Shown in pieces: positions 20,901-34,454 of a stretch of DNA of 64,000 nt. The stretch comes from Microcyclospora pomicola (Eukaryota > Ascomycota > Dothideomycetes > Capnodiales): assembly GCA_002786065.1 (NCBI GenBank), contig NHNY01000018.1:1-64000 (forward strand), given 5' to 3'. Made by a program: the position numbers and the translations under genes. The notes under the pieces are model-generated. The model was not told the DNA's origin. It saw only the letters and a list, made by a program, of their open reading frames with translations, and did no database searches. Position 1 is the first letter of the stretch. Every line of letters begins with the position of its first letter.

Positions 20901-21933
20901 GCGGATGGTGGGAAGTCGAAAGGTAGTATGCCTGTCCGTGGAAAATCATGTAATCAAGCCCGATGTGGTTGACTTTCAATCGAAGCGGTCCACCACCGGC
21001 ACACACTGTGGCCGTGAAGCCGAATGTGAGATAACCGACGAACGCCATGATCAGCGCGATGATGCTGATCAAGCCCATCTTTTCTCGCCAAGCTCGTTGT
21101 TGCTCTTTCTGCTTTTTCCCAAAGCAGCTGAGGATGAAGTTTGGACACCAGAAGGTGATCAGATGGCAGTATGTGCCCCAGAGCGAGGGTGTCCCCGATG
21201 CTTCACGAATCTTCTGTTTCCGCTTCTCCTCCGCCTCGAGGGCCTGGACGTCTTGGGTGGCCTTGCGGCTCAGCTTGGCTGGCCTTCGTTTCGTGCCACT
21301 CTTAGACTTGACCGTGCCGCTTCTCGTCACGTATGTGTCTCTCCCCGTTGGTGATGAAGCCTCATTCTTCGTGACGGGCGACTCAGGCGCGAGCGTGGTT
21401 GCATCGTCTTCAAGCTGTGGATCTCGACCAGTGGTTGATGGCATGACATGCATGTTCGCGGCATGCTGGCGGTAATGGAAGTCTGGGTCATCATGATCAT
21501 TCCTCCTTCGCTCAGGTCGGACCAAGCTCTTCTTCCTCGTGAAGTCCTTGTTTGCATCGAGCATCGGATCACGATCTGTATAGATCTTGCTAGGAGAAGG
21601 CATGGCCCTCACAGCAACATCCGGCGCCGTTCGTTTCCGCTCCGGCGTAGGTCTGACCGGCGCAGCGCTCTCATATTGTCCGGCCGAACTCCGTCTCCTA
21701 CTTCTATGTCGTTGCAGTTCGCGGTCGTCTCTGACACGGTCTCGACTGCCGCTGGGTCGTCGTGCCCGTTGCGGAGATTGTGGCTGGTCCATAGCGCCGA
21801 CAGAGGGTCGACGACCGCTCTGGGAGTATCGTCTCGAGGATGAAGGCGGACGGGTGCCTCCGTGGCGGGAGCTCCGTCTCGATTCGCGGTGATCTCGGTG
21901 TCGAGGCGAGGTAGGATCTTGTGAAGAAGACAT
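17983..21933 (-). CDS. Chitin synthase, class IV (Chs3-type)
   Basis: Two exons, 21933-18555 and 18488-17983, around a 66-nt intron (GTAAGT..CTTAG) give 1294 residues. The frame is open to 22008 but has no ATG before 21933. The N-terminus (1-250) is Arg/Ser-rich and disordered. A membrane segment follows near 286-310, then a cytochrome-b5-like part (about 320-500), a second membrane segment (about 540-565), and the catalytic GT2 domain with V-D-A-D-T (~914), L-G-E-D-R-Y-L (~1031) and the product-binding Q-R-R-R-W (~1071). Three to four C-terminal membrane spans end in L-P-V-W-N-F-I-L-P[13 protein letters not shown], typical of classes IV/V. The lack of a myosin head and the length point to class IV. 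It makes wall chitin from UDP-GlcNAc. The intron length is a multiple of three and lies in a membrane span. Confidence 0.95.
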   Translation of the reverse strand: MSSSQDPTSPRHRDHRESRRSSRHGGTRPPSSSRRYSQSGRRPSVGAMDQPQSPQRARRPSGSRDRVRDDRELQRHRSRRRSSAGQYESAAPVRPTPERKRTAPDVAVRAMPSPSKIYTDRDPMLDANKDFTRKKSLVRPERRRNDHDDPDFHYRQHAANMHVMPSTTGRDPQLEDDATTLAPESPVTKNEASSPTGRDTYVTRSGTVKSKSGTKRRPAKLSRKATQDVQALEAEEKRKQKIREASGTPSLWGTYCHLITFWCPNFILSCFGKKQKEQQRAWREKMGLISIIALIMAFVGYLTFGFTATVCAGGGPLRLKVNHIGLDYMIFHGQAYYLSTSHHPLARGIADRGNVLYDMDVPHGGQDGSFLFQNVNGACKGLITLAEGSDVPTDDDDNLAWYFPCNPFNQDGSDNANPNKTMPYYLGYSCHTSKTARENFYDLRSSGDVYFTWDDVKNKSRNLVVYSGDVLDLDLLKWFNTSQVTYPTMFDDIRENTALQGVDVTLAFSGGANKQVAQCFQDIIKVGSIDTETVGCIASKVVLYVSLIFILSIVLAKFVLAIAFQWYLCRKYAANKTSMSGNRKQREQQIEEWTDDIYRPAPKMTDPASDAGARGAKRGSFFPTTSRFTSPYAIERSIVKHRPQPTTMASQQSTARLLPASGTPSMYGNQNRSEMTLPTYNESGRHSGTGEGSRYSSVLPTETDASGPHGFVHEAVVPQPPPEWQPFGYPLAHSICLVTAYSEGPEGIRTTLDSIAMTDYPNSHKLMFIVCDGMIKGKGESMSTPDACLGMMRELVVPEEEVQAFSYVAVASGSKRHNMAKIYAGFYDYGRDSIIPIEKQQRVPVLLVVKCGTPAEKRAPKPGNRGKRDSQIVLMSFLQKVMFDERMTELEYEMFNGIWKITGISPDFYEIVLMVDADTKVFPDSLTHMISAMVKDPEIMGLCGETKIANKTASWVSMIQVFEYFISHHQAKSFESVFGGVTCLPGCFCMYRIKTPKGGQNYWVPILANPDIVEHYSENVVDTLHKKNLLLLGEDRYLSTLMLKTFPKRKQVFIPQAVCKTTVPEEFKVLLSQRRRWINSTVHNLMELVLVRDLCGTFCFSMQFVVFIELVGTLVLPAAIAFTFYVSKYSPCCPSCYFPRAHVLTSVLVAIAIKAGIEHSPIPVIPLVLLGLILGLPGLLIVVTAHRVVYVGWMLIYLLSLPVWNFILPTYAFWHFDDFSWGDTRQTAGEVKGTGKSGHDGDGEFDSSKITMKRWGDFEQERRMRGSSAPAGSSYLPARSASPSSMYEKGYHHHHTSSHVRKPSNLGYSTEYHDYP

Positions 21934-24028
21934 CTTTCGATGGTATTTGGTGGGAGTATCGCCGGCAGGCTGGTTGTGATTGGGGTCGTGATCACAAGCG
22001 CATTCCACGTCAATGGCTGCTCGCCGTGGCTAAGGCTGACGTGGCGTGCTCACGATGCAGGAGGTCCTCTCAAGCGAGCGTCCAAGATCAAGTAGACCGC
22101 TGCTGGACAAAGCGAACGTGGTAAATGGAATGGGTGAGGTCTTCGGCAGCCGGCGAGGATTCAACAAACGAAGGATCCGTTTGGAATGGCGGAAGTGTCT
22201 AGCAGTGGTGTCCGTGGTGGAAGGAAATGCTGTAGCAACGAGTGTCCTGGTCCAGGCTGACAACAATGAGAGGATGTCCACCTAGGAGTGTGGTGTAAGA
22301 CCAGATGTAAGCGGCCGCGCAGGCGTATGTCGGTTGCTGGGGGAGAGGTGAAAGATTGTTCAGGTCAGTGTGTGTTGTGTCTGATGGCAAGCCAGCGTGA
22401 GCCTCAGGAAACAACGGACGGACCCCTGGCGATCGAGAATGGCCAACCAGCAGGCATGCGCTTGTTATGGGTGGGGCAAGGCGAGCGAGTCTATTTTCGA
22501 GCACAGCATCACCGATGCCTTAGCATTCCTTGACACACATGTATACGACGTCGATGAACTGCACACTACTATTTCTGCTTCCACATCGTATTCTTCACCA
22601 TCATCATCGATACAACATCGATAATACTGATGACAGTCCAGCTGCCATCAGTATCTATATTGGCATGCAAAATTCGCTAGTGGCCATCTGTGCGTCTAGC
22701 CGCCACGTTGCCATGGCCTAGTCCGCCATGCCATCCTTCCGGCGATCCGTCCATCGCCTTTTCCCCAGACCTTACCACACTTCATCACACGAGTGGCGAA
22801 GACCCTAGCAGCGTTCACGTCCGACACCTGCTGGATACACTTCTTCGTTTTTGTTCTTTGCTACAGGAAATGCGCAATTGTAAACACGTCGAGCCTACAG
22901 AAGGAGGCCATACCAGACAAGCCAAGGCCAGGGGTGCATTCAGCCTGGTGGTGACGAATGCCCTCCAGCCCCAACTCATGCAGCTATGGCGTCCTGCAGA
23001 TGCTGCCGCCATCCGTCTACGCGCCAAGCAATCCATCCTGCTAGCTGAGTTTTTCAGGAATGGCCACTCATGATCGTTCTCTAGCATCAGCACGGAAACA
23101 ATCTGGCCGAGACGGATTGTCCCCATCTTCAACTAGTCGAGCAATAAGTTCACCGCGAACTGAATCGCTAGCATCGACGTTCATCTCGCTCCGTCAGGCG
23201 CACCTCCCGGCCAGATCCGGTGGCGTGATATGTCCGGAGCTGCTGTATCACACGTACTATAGACATGGGCGGCGTTTGCTCCTACTCTGTACTGGCGGGA
23301 CAGACAGGTACAGGTAGGGTCAAGTCAGGCCGAAGAGATATGCCTTTGACTTCGACCCCTGCAGCAGGAGAATTTGATGCTTGAGATCCACCATCTACAA
23401 ATGCACCCCTGTCTTCTAGTGCTGGTGTCTCTGTTCTTGGCAGCTTCGAAGATCTTCATGAGATGACCCTCTCCTGTTCCATTCCATGTGAAATCAAACG
23501 TCCGTCGCCCGTTGCATCATTAGCGAACACAACGTTCCCCGCGGCCCTGCTTCCTGAAGTCCAATTGTGCTTGACTAGCATCCCACGCTGCAACTCTACC
23601 TTTGGCCCATCAGGCTGACCAGGTAAAGTATCGTATATACGGCCTATTTTAGCCACGATCAGGCTCTATTTGGTCATCTGACGATCTGGACATGACAATT
23701 CGGTACGTAAAACCCTCGAAGCTTAAAAAAGTTCCTGGTCCCGAGGGGAAGAGACGGCGTCGGGCCTTGTCTGGCTTCATGTTCCCGCCGGTACTGAATG
23801 TTTATTTGGCTGACCATCAATGTTTGTAGAATAAGCACGACACAGCAAACAGCAACAAACCTTGGGCTGAAGACAGCTGTTCGACGACCAACGACCGACC
23901 TTCATTCCTACAAAATCCCTCCATTCCAGCCAACTGCGTCATCAGCCGTGCACACGCGTGGTTCGCTTTGATTGCTCAGCGTCGGATCTCGGGGCATACT
24001 TTACGAACCTCTGTGGCGCGTTAGTGGT
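21934..24028. promoter_or_regulatory. Divergent intergenic region chitin synthase / Skt5-like gene
   Basis: About 2.1 kb separates the two divergent start codons. It is long for this gene-dense block and contains only short frames (at most 127 codons at 22690-23073) without recognisable domains. It must carry both promoters and could hold unrecognised UTR introns or a small gene. No specific element is claimed. Confidence 0.5.
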
Positions 24029-26097
24029 ATGGCACAGACGGATCAGCGCCAGCACGCTTCCGAACGAACAGGTACCTCCCCAAGTCAAGAGCTATGGAAC
24101 ACCCGGCAAGACAGCTGGCCTGCTGGTCAACCCGATCGAACGTTCCCCCAGCGCGACCCCCTCCCTCCCTTCAACCAACTCGACGTGCGATTACAAGAGA
24201 CGCCCGTGAGCCCAGTCAACATCAGTCCACCACAGAGGGTCGCGGATCCTGAAACCGCATCGATCCGAGGGATGCCGTTGGCGGGAATTCAGGAAGACGG
24301 AGGCATGGGATGGCGAGTTCACACACCAGATTCGTTGACGCTGGGAGACTCGGTGATATCACTGCCCGTCCGGACAGGTCCGGTCAGATTGGTCGAGAAA
24401 GAACGGCAGTATAGCAGGTCAGCTTCGACAGGACCTCCGCGAACTGAGGGGTTCGAGGTCGACGACCATGATCGGACCCTCGAGCAAGAACAGCAACATC
24501 AAGAATTCCAATACCTTGCGTTTGACGATGCGCCCAAGAAGCGCACGCAGGACCGCATCTCACATGCAGCCGTACCGTCTATAGGATCCAGCTCGTCAGG
24601 AGGAGACAACAGCCGTTCATCACAACAACTGAGTGTTCCGCGCACACGCCTACAACGACCAGCATCGGCATACACGCTGGGCTCCGAGTTGAGAGGCCGA
24701 ACGTTGTCGCCGTTCAGTGCCGGCAGCTCCGACGCTGGATCGCCAGCAAGGCGTGCGCGCGACGTCTCTTCAGGAGGGAGGTCACCGAGCAGTCGACCGA
24801 TGAGCTACGTAGACCTCCTGAATAATGTCCCGTATAATCAGCAAGTGGCTCCTGGCCCGTCATTACACAATGCTTCCCTGCAGAGCGCTGTAGGCAATGC
24901 CGCCAGTCTGCTCGACACCCGAAAGACGCTTGAGATGTACCGCGCGAACGTCAAGAAAACTAACGATGCAGCGGTTCAGTACGAGTTTGCGATCCTCATG
25001 ATCAACGCCGCACGCGATGCGCAACCAGGGGATGGTCTGGACCCGGCTGAGCTGATCACTGAAGGAAAACACCTCCTTCAGCGGCTCTCCGATCGCACGT
25101 ACCCCTTTGCGCAATACTACCTGGGCGATGGATATTTCTCTGGCATGTTCAACAAGGGCAAGCCGGATCACGACAAGGCGTTCACATTGTTCGTCTCGGC
25201 GTCCAAGCACGGCCACGCCGAGGCCGGATATCGCACCGCGCTCTGTTACGAGTTCGGATGGGGAACTACAAAATCATACCCGAAAGCAGTGCAGTTCTAC
25301 AGAACTGCGGCCTCCAAGAACCACCCCGGCGCCGCATCACGTCTCGGTCTTGCGTGCATCCGCGGAGATATGGGCTTGAATAAGAGCTTCTACCGCGAAG
25401 GCATCAAATGGCTCAAACGCGCGCAAGAGTCGGCCGATTTCCAGTACAATGCCGCGCCCTTCGAGCTCGGGCTGTTGCACCTCACGGGCTACGGCGATGA
25501 CATCTTCAAGGACGAAGGCTATGCTGCCCAGCTCTTCACCCAGTCCGCCGAGCTTGGACACGTGCAGGCGAATTTCATGATGGGCCAGGCTTATGAGAAC
25601 GGGCTCTACGGATGTCCTCGCGATGCGGCGTTGTCCGTACATTTCTACACCGGCGCCGCCACTCACAACCACGCCGACGCGATGATGGCGTTGTGCGCGT
25701 GGTACATGATCGGTGCGGAGCCGGTGCTGGAGAAGGATGAAGGCGAGGCGTACGCGTGGGCGAAACAAGCTGCAGATCTTGGTATGTGTTTTCTCGGTCA
25801 TTCTTCGTGCTCCTCTCAATCACTAACATCCGTCCCCCAGGTCACCCCAAAGCCGAATACGCCATCGGCTACTTCACCGAAATGGGCATAGGATGTCGCC
25901 GCGACCCCCTCGAGGCCAACGTCTGGTACGTCAACGCGGCCGAGAAGGGTAACGAGACCGCCAAGCAGCGGCTGGCTATCATCCGCGCTGCGGCCGCCGG
26001 CGCCGAAGAGGGCATCCCCATGGTCAAGGCGGAAGCCAAGAGCAAAGAGCTTGCGGGCGGCGAGAAGAAAAAGGGCAAATTCATGGGATTGTTCTGA
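24029..26097 (+). CDS. Sel1-repeat protein, Skt5/Chs4-like chitin synthase activator
   Basis: Exons 24029-25781 and 25841-26097 flank a 59-nt intron (GTATGT..CCCAG); the product is 669 residues. The intron is supported because splicing restores A-D-L-G-H-P-K-A-E-Y-A-I-G-Y, a Sel1 motif. The N-terminal ~270 residues are Ser/Gln/Pro-rich and disordered. From ~290 to ~640 there are about seven Sel1/TPR-like repeats (A-x-Y-x-L-G-x-x-Y-x-x-G and A-x-x-x-Y-x-x-A-A pattern). In yeast Skt5/Chs4 the same repeats recruit and activate Chs3 at the bud neck. Unlike yeast Skt5 the C-terminus (KKGKFMGLF) has no CAAX farnesylation box; a basic tail could bind membrane instead. Divergent from the class IV chitin synthase, which supports the assignment. 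Confidence 0.88.
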
Positions 26098-27292
26098 TCT
26101 CGTTGACCTGTGTGTAAGATCGAGACATGACTAGGAGCCTGAAGAGGATATGCACCATCATACATGATATGAAAGATGGATGTGTGGTGCCCATACAGCT
26201 GGAAGAGTGCTTGCCGATCGTCGTCATCTGGAAGCGTTGTATCTACCAGAGAGGGAAGAAGATGATTGGCATTCTACCCGCACGCCCACACACACACACA
26301 CCAGAAAAGGCCGACGATCCTATCTGTCAATGGACAAGCACGGTCTGAGATCTTTGCGCTTATTTGATCTACCATCTTGCATGCGATACTCTCCCGTCCT
26401 GAAGATGCGGTCAGACGTCAGATCAAGACAAGCCAGCTCGACCACATCTGCCTACCCGCGATGATGACCACTTCAGCCGTCAGTTTGCACGGAGGACTTG
26501 TACCATTATGCGTGACGATTCTGCAGGTCACGACGCAAGAGCTTCGACGCAAGAGCTTCGGTGCTAATGGCTGAGCATGGGTAGCACTAGAAGATACAAC
26601 AGAGCGGGTCGCGCAGCGTGGTAGAGCATAGATTTAGGAAAAGTCAAGAGCGATATACGAGTATACGCCCCCAAAAGGAAGACAACGAAGCGCAAGCAAA
26701 GCGGTCCAGCAGGGGACATCAAGCATTCTCATACAGGACTGGGAAAAGGTTATGCCGTCTGCGAAGCGCGTGGATACTAAGGTTTCACGATCGGGCGGCA
26801 TTGTATTGTACTCTACTCTGTATCCGCATAAGCCAACCCCTAAAAGCTAGAGGCATAGGAGGCAAATGGGAATGGAAAAGGAAAAGCGATAGGAGGACAA
26901 GGACGGGCATAGTAGGTAGGCAAACAGGCATAGGGTACCTATCGGGAAAAGCATTATCGGCATTGCATCGTAGAATAGCGGCATTGCATAGCGAGTTATA
27001 CGGAGGTTAGTATTATCGTAGGAGGACGAGGGAAGAGGAGATAGAGTAGTTTACTATATCTTCTTAGCTTAATTATTATTCTTAACTACTAGAAGTAGTA
27101 AGTAGAAGATATAAGTATCTATTTAATCTATAGAGTACCTCTAGCTATATATACTATAGTAGGTAGAACTAGAAGATTTATAGATATATTATTTAGTAAG
27201 CTACTTAAAGTAGTATTAGTATAATATAGTAGTTATTTAAGATATATTTATATTAGCTAAGAAGAAGTATAAAAGGATTAATTATCTATACT
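26098..27292. other. Intergenic region passing into the AT-rich island
   Basis: The first ~900 bp has ordinary composition and no convincing gene, with a (CA)n run at 26287-26301. From about 27030 composition shifts sharply to AT-rich sequence full of TA, TAG and TAA, marking the island boundary. 27288-27292 (ATACT) is the left copy of the first retroelement's target duplication. Confidence 0.55.
26281..26301. repeat. (CA)n microsatellite
   Basis: A dinucleotide run of about eight units lies in the 3' flank of the Skt5-like gene. Confidence 0.75.
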
Positions 27293-27507
27293 TATAAGGG
27301 GCAGCAATAGGCTACTAGGGCGTAGCTTCTAGATGCTAAAGGATAGCGTAGTATATAGAAATAGGGAGTAATAGTATAATATAGTTACTACTAAGAATAA
27401 TCTATAAAGCGTACGAGGTGCGTAGGTCGCGTACTAAAGTGTCGCTTTATACTAAGACTAGAGACACGTAACTTTAACCTTACTTTATATAGGAAAGGGG
27501 CCTTATA
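27293..27507 (-). repeat. LTR (3' LTR of family A copy 1)
   Basis: Pairs with 34240-34454. The family LTR has TGTAAGG..CCTTACA ends, altered here by transitions. The same LTR, inverted, occurs at 34512 and 53664. Confidence 0.9.
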
Positions 27508-28249
27508 ACTCTCCTCCTCTCTAGATCCTATCCCTAGGATAAGAGAGGTCTCCTACATAGTAATTCTATAGCTATAATAGCCGAGATCGAAGCGGTAGTC
27601 GGTCGCCTCCTAAACGCTCGTTACACGTATATACAACAGCCGTTCGCTTAGTACGAGCTCGCTATATTAGAGTCCTTAGGGAGTAGTTCGGGCCTACAAG
27701 AGCAGTACACGCGTAGAGTGCGACGCGCTTCGCGATCGCGCCTCGCACGCATATATAGCTAACGGTTCCTCGATAAGCCTTATACCTAAGTCTATAGCTA
27801 GGATAGACCTCCTCGAGCCTATAGGCTACTATATCTATGTCGCTTGTTATACGCCCTATATCGACGGTCTCCTTAATGTCTATAATACCTATAGTCTGTA
27901 TATATATGTCCTAAACCTCGTCGTAAGGCTATAATACGCGTTGCTACATCGAACGCGTTGTTGTTGTTGTGCGTAGGTATAACGCGCGTTACGCTAATAG
28001 TAGGGCTAATATTGTTGTTGTTGTATTTATAACTTTAAACTTCCTCCTAGGAAGTTCCTTCCTATAACATTATCACACCTTCTAATTGTTTAGCACATTC
28101 TTCTATCTATTCGTAACGTACCTATATTACTATTATTATACCTATCGTACGCATATTTAACGCACTAGCATCTTATTGCCTATTATAATCTTTAGTCTCC
28201 CTAAGTACATTAGCAAGCGCTAGGTTAATCGCGTAGAGCCTTTCGTGTA

Positions 28250-29060
28250 GCGCGATGCCGACCTATATAAGGACGCACCTAAGCCTTAAATTCTTACCTG
28301 CACTAGGTACTTCTCTACTATTACTAAGCAGAGCAAGCTCTATAATAAGCCTAAGGAAGCTAGGTATAAGTACTATGTATCTAGCTATCGCAGCTATAGT
28401 TTAGTAAGTTTTTCCTTTATAAGTCGCGTAGGTACATCGCTAATCGTTCGAACAGATCCCTCCTAAGATATACGGGCGCTACGAGCGTCTATACTACCTT
28501 TATAAGAGATATAACAGAGCTGTTACTACCCTTAATAGTACTAGAGGCAAGGACGACCCTGCTATCTAGCGTATAGGCTTAAAGCTTACGCGTGCCTAGA
28601 AAGCCGCTACTATCTCGCTCTAGGCGCTTAGGTTAAGCGTAGTACGCTAGGGCTAGTAGGTAAATGCAGCTACTAGGAACCCTACTACTAGTACAGACTA
28701 CTTACGCCTGATCCTAGCTAAGCAGCGTATTAGCAACGTAAATACGTGTCGCCTAATCGCCTCTAACGTCGCTATTAATAACAGCCTAGGTAACTTAAAC
28801 GCTACGCTCTTTAGCGTAGGTTCGCCCTATACACGTATGTCGCTCGTACGATACTAACACTGCAAATAGATAACTAAGACTATAGACTGTTTAGCCGAGC
28901 GCCGCGCCGCTGCTAAGGCTCCGATCGTTGCCCGCCCTATCGCCGCTGTATATACGCGTTAAGAGTTAGGTCTACTAGGTGCTAGAACCCCTAGAAACAT
29001 AGCTAGGAGTAATAAGGAAGGTAGCAGCACTACTAACTCTAGTAAGGACTTTAGTAGTTT
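28250..29060 (+). other. Antisense open-frame region in family A copy 1
   Basis: Between the chromodomain and the 3' LTR the strand opposite to pol carries a decayed protein-like frame. It matches the better-preserved antisense region at about 52.13-52.95 kb of copy 2. Coding-like composition and its recurrence at the same place suggest the family carried an extra antisense gene. This copy is heavily broken. See the copy-2 entry for content. Confidence 0.45.
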
Positions 29061-32000
29061 TAACGATACCTAAGCATCTATAAGGAGCGTATATAGAACG
29101 CTAGGTCCGCGCCTAGCTCTCTAATAGTTAGCGTTTAGGTAGCTTATATCCTATATAAGTAGTTATGCTAGCTAGGGCTAAATACTATGCTGTTTAATTA
29201 TTATCTTCTCTAATTTTGTGTCTGCTAGATATGTCTATAAATACCCTAACGTACGTATAACAGTCGTTTTCGGGTATCGTAGCTTCGCAATAACGACCTA
29301 TAGTAACTTCCTTAGCCTTCCTCTTAGTCTACCTCTCTAAGGTGTGGCTTTGTTATTTTAGCTAGTCTTTCTAGTGTTGTCTAGCCTAGTATCGCACTCG
29401 AGGCGCAACTCGCTCGTACTATCGAGTTTATCGCTACTTATCTAGGTATCCTATACCTTAGAGTACCCTTTCTATCGTACTAGGTACTGTCTATTTCCCT
29501 TATGAATTCGCTAATTAAGGAGCTTTTCTACCTCCTATTGCTCCTAACCTTTGTTATCTACTAATGTAGGTGCCTCTATATCTAGCTTAGGATCCCTAGG
29601 TCTCTAGTAGAATAGCTTAAGCAGTCCTATATAGAACACGTTATAAATGCGATACTTTAGTGTAAGCTATAGGCGATAGGCTTGCGCACTAACTACGTCG
29701 CGCACTCTAAATAGTCCTACAAATTTAGGTAACATTTTGCGAGTTAGTAATGCTAGCTTTAGGTTTCTAGTGCTTAGTAACACTAAGTCCCCTTACTTAA
29801 AGGACATAGGTCTATAATTCTAATTGAACTATTTCTGCTAATGTTCCTATGCCGCTTATAAATGTTTTTCGAGAGATTTACGTGCGTTGCGCATACGTTT
29901 AATTCTCGCTGCGGCTACGGGTACCTCCCCCTCTATGACTCTGTCCTTAGAGGCATCTCCTATGTTTATATATATACTATAAACAATAAAGAAAGGGCTC
30001 TATCTAGTACTTATATGCTTTGAATTGTTATAGCAGAATTCAGCTTAGGGTATTAAGTCTATCTAGTCGCTCTACTCTACTACGTAGTAGCAGCGCAGGT
30101 AGTGCTTAAGCGTCTAGTTCTGCCTTTTAGTCTGTCTATTACTCTGTAGGTAGAAAGCAGTACTAAAACGCCTCTTAACCTGCAATTAGAAATAGATTTC
30201 CTTCTAGAACCTTAATATAAAGGTTAGGCCTCGATTAGTTATAATGCCTTAAGGTACTCCCTATTTATAACAGATTTCATTAAAAAACTGCTTTACAAGG
30301 TTATTTACATCCTAATCCTTCCTTACAGCTATATATCAAGTTATCTTTAAGTAGCAGTCGACTACTATAAGGATCGCATTATATATGTAGTTGTCGCGCT
30401 TTGCTAGAGGTAGTCCTGTAATAAAATCTATAGTTAATTCTAAGAATAGTTGTAAAGGGATAGGTAAGGAACTTAGCTCTCTATAAGGTAATTGCCTTTC
30501 GACTTTTATTCGTTAGTATACAGCATATGTACGGACATATTCGTCTACATTATTACGCATATTCTGCTAATAATAGCTTCTTACGAGAAGGTCGTGCGTA
30601 CGACTTACGCTAAAATAGCTAGCTATAATATAGTTATAGTGCTACTTTAAGAGCTCCTACCGAATACTCGATTCTAGTAGTATATAGATTCTGCCCTTAA
30701 ATCTCAAAAGGTCATTCTAGTTAACTCTCTATATAGGGTTACCCTTACTGCGATGCTTCTACGCTAACATTACGTACGACCTACGCTCTATTGTAAAGGC
30801 GTCCCTTTACTAAGCTATAAGGATCCTATTTATACTAATACTAGAATTATCCTTCGCAAGTTCGCTTATAAGCACTCGTACTTTATAGCGTAGTACGCAC
30901 TGTTCGCGACTAGTAGCGCTAGTAGCTAGGTTTATCGCTAATACGCTGTATAGGCGTGCGACTAGTGTCTTACTGTCTATAACCGAGCTCTGCTTAGGCG
31001 TAGATCCTCGTGCTCTACTCTCGGACATCGTCCGGATTTCTGCTATTACTGCTAGCTTTCTTTGTAATATTAGCAACAATCTCTATATAGCTTAGTTTTT
31101 AGTGTAGTAATTAGGCCTTCGCGAAGGGCTATCTGTAGGGTTCTTAACTCTAGTAGTATAATAGATATTAAAATCGAACGCTGCTAGGTAAACCGCCTAG
31201 CGTGCTTAACGCGGGTTAAGCTTCTGTATAGCGCGTATACTGCGTAGGTTGTTATAATCGGTGTATACATCTACGTAGGAGCTTACTCCTTCGACATAAT
31301 GTCGCTATGTTTTAAAAGCGTATATAATAGCTAACAGCTCTTAATTATAAGTTTCCTAATTTCTCTCTGCTTCTTAAAGCTTTCTTAAGACAAAGGTAAT
31401 AGGGTGCTATTAGTTATCCTTAAACAGCTATAAGAGGATGCTAGAGATCGCAAATCTAGATACATCTGTTTCGATACAGATCTTACGCGCTAGGTTAAAG
31501 TAGCGTATAATAGGCGTAGTTAAATAGGTAGTCTTAAGCCTATCGAACGCTTCTTAAGTATTACTACTCTAGTTAAAAGCCTTGCTTCCTTTAAGCAGGT
31601 CTATAAGGGGCGCTGTAATACGCGCGTAACCTACGACGAACCTTCGATAGAAATTCGAGAATCCTAAGAACGTCTGTAGTTCCTTTACGCTTTTAGGCTC
31701 TAGCTAGGTAGTAATAGTCTCTACCTTAGAGGCATCTATAGTAACTCCTTTAGTGCTTATAATAAAGCCTAGGAACGATACTTCCTTCGTAGCAAAGGTG
31801 TATTTCGACAATTTCACGTACAGTTCGTGTCGCTTAAGTCTCTTAAGTACTTCGTTGATCGCGCGCTAGTATATCGCGATATCCTCGCTATCTATAAAGA
31901 TTAAGATGTTATCTAAATAGACTACACACACAGTGTCTAGCAGCCCTGCTAGCGTACGATTAATGTGCGACTAGAAGGTCGTAGGTGCGTTTGTAAGTCT

Positions 32001-34239
32001 AAAGGGCATTACTAGGTATTCGAAGTACCTATAGTAGGTACGAAAGGCTGTTTTCTATTTATCTCTAGGATTGATTCTAATCCTATAGTAGGCCTCTCGA
32101 AGATCGAGGGTCGTATAGTAACATGCGCCTAATAAGCGATCGAGTGTCTCCGCGATTAATAGTAGCAGGCACCTATTCTTAATAGTTACTGTATTTAGAC
32201 TACGATAATTAACACATAGTCTAAGGGTACTATCCTTCTTAGGAACGAATAGGATTAGGGCTCCTACTAGGCTGTAGCTATAGCGTATCCTACCGCTCGC
32301 AAGATTCTCTTTAAGATACTCGCGTAATAGGCGTAGTTCGCGCTCTAACAGGTTATATAGCGGCCTATATAGAGGCTCCTTACCTTCTATAATATCGATT
32401 CGATAGTCTATTTATCGATGCGATAGTAATAAGGATGCCTTATCGCTGTTAAATACTTCTGTATTCTCTATAAGTTCTAGTAGAAGTACGTCGCTTATCG
32501 CGCGTACTTACGCCGTAGATGTATCGGTAACAACGAGCCTAAGGAACACTACCTCGTCTATATCGAAGTCTTCTACCTCTATATATTAGATGTCTTCCTT
32601 ACTACTTAGCCTATATCTAAAGGTCTAAGCTAGACAGTCTAGGTTAACACTATATTTATAGAGGGTATGTATACCTAGTAGTAGAGCGCTTCCTTTACGG
32701 TCTACCCTATATACTACGAAGTCTATATCGCGCTACGCACTATAGTCGTCTACTATTCGCACGCGCATCTTGTACGTAGCGTAACAATGCTTACGTTCGC
32801 TACCTATCTATCCTAGCGTAGGAAGGTCGCTAGAGATTAGGTTAAGACTAAGGTCTACTGCTGTCCCTTAATCAATTAGGGTAATAGCTACACTAGGATT
32901 AAGGATAGCTGTAAGTGCAGTCTCGCTACTATGCACGCGTTACGCGCTATACTTGCGTTCTATAGCTAATAATTTTTCGATTACCCTACGCTATATATTA
33001 GCTATACTTTGTAAAGCGCTTAGGCTTTTCCTACCTTAACATAGTTAACAGGGGTCCTGTTAGGATTTCTACCCTTCCTCTTCTTTAGACAGTTAGGGGA
33101 GATATAACCTAATTCTCTATAGGTCTAATAAGTGCCTAGTTTAAGTACTATAGCTATATCGTTGTTATACTTACGTAGCTCTAGCGCGCGACGCTCGTCG
33201 CGCGCGCGAGTTAGGTACATCGATTTGCTACTCCCTTAAGTCCTTTAAGAGACTCGAGGACTACGGTATAACTCTCTAGTTATGCGACTGTGTCCTAATC
33301 GTGCGCCTCTAGTACAGCGTATGTTCGTCTCTATAGTAGTTGTAATAGCAATTAATTTCTCCCTTATATCTAGGATTACTATATAGTTAGAGAGAGAAGC
33401 CCTTAATTCCGGCCTTATTCCTATAAACAGATGCTACATACGTTACGCCTTAGTATATAAGGGGAGCTACGCTTCTAGTGTCTCTAGAAAGGTAGTAAAG
33501 GCCCTTATAGATTAGCCCTCTTATTGCTCTGCTTTCTTATATTGCTAGCTTGCCTCTATACTACGATTAACTAGGTCTGCCTAGATATCTAGTAGAAATG
33601 CCTTATAGTGTTCCTAGTTAAGCGCGACACCTACGCTCTTTAGTCGCTTATACTCTGACTACTAGGTTTCTTTCGGGTCTCCCTCGAGAAACTGCATAGC
33701 CTAAGTAATAAGGTTTTCTTCTATAGAGAAGGCTCCTAGAGCGTTTATAGCAGCAAGCTCTATATCGCGTACGTAGTTGCGATATTCCTTAATGCTCTTA
33801 CTATAATATTTATCTAAGTCCTTTAGCTTAGTGTCCCGCTTTTTGAAACACGGTTACGCATTATCTTCTTCATCGCTAGTCGTACGCTTACATAGCAACT
33901 ATATAGCGCTTCCTACTAAACTCGGAGTAAGTTCTAAGGATCTTAGTGTAGTAATAGCTAGGCTAGTTTAGAGATGATTAGGGAGGCTATTAGGGATGCT
34001 ATTACCTCTCTTAAGCATAGCTACTTCTTCCTCTACCCTCTATAGCTCTCGTTATATAATAAGACGATCCTGCTTTTCCTACGCGACGTGTAAGCGCTCT
34101 TCTAGCGTTACGCTCGCGTCTTATATAGTGTCGCTCGCAGTTATCTCTATAGGGTTTTTATAGGTGCTATACCCTTCTATCTCCTAAATGTCCTCTATCC
34201 TATATACTAGGCTATGTTCCTTAAAAGATGGATTATAAT

Positions 34240-34454
34240 TGTAAGGGGCAGTAATAGGCTACTAGGGCGTAGCTTCTAGATGCTAAAGGATAGCGTAGTA
34301 CATAGAAATAGGGAGTAATAGTATAATACAGTTACTACTAAGAATAATCTATAAAGCGTACGAGGTACGTAGGTCGCGCACCGAAGTGTCGCTTTATACT
34401 AAGACTAGAGACACGTGACTTTAACCTTACTTTATATAGGAAAGGGGCCTTATA
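34240..34454 (-). repeat. LTR (5' LTR of family A copy 1)
   Basis: 215 bp, with TSD ATACT immediately to its right. It faces the 5' LTR of copy 2 across a 57-bp gap. Confidence 0.9.

Larger units (their letters stand above)
27293..34454 (-). mobile_element. Ty3/gypsy chromovirus, family A copy 1 (fossil)
   Basis: A 7162-bp element on the minus strand, bounded by 215-bp LTRs and an exact ATACT target duplication (27288-27292 and 34455-34459). Judged by its match to the better-kept copy at 34512, the order from right to left is gag (about 34.2-33.2 kb), protease (33.0-32.6), reverse transcriptase (32.5-31.6), RNase H (31.5-31.2), integrase (30.8-29.9) and a C-terminal chromodomain (about 29.53-29.44). 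That is the chromovirus order. A ~1.9-kb 3' region follows before the LTR. It is complete in structure but thoroughly broken, with dozens of RIP-type breaks, and the most AT-shifted of the three elements. The LTRs differ at about 9 of 215 positions, all transitions, so age cannot be dated cleanly. Confidence 0.9.
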
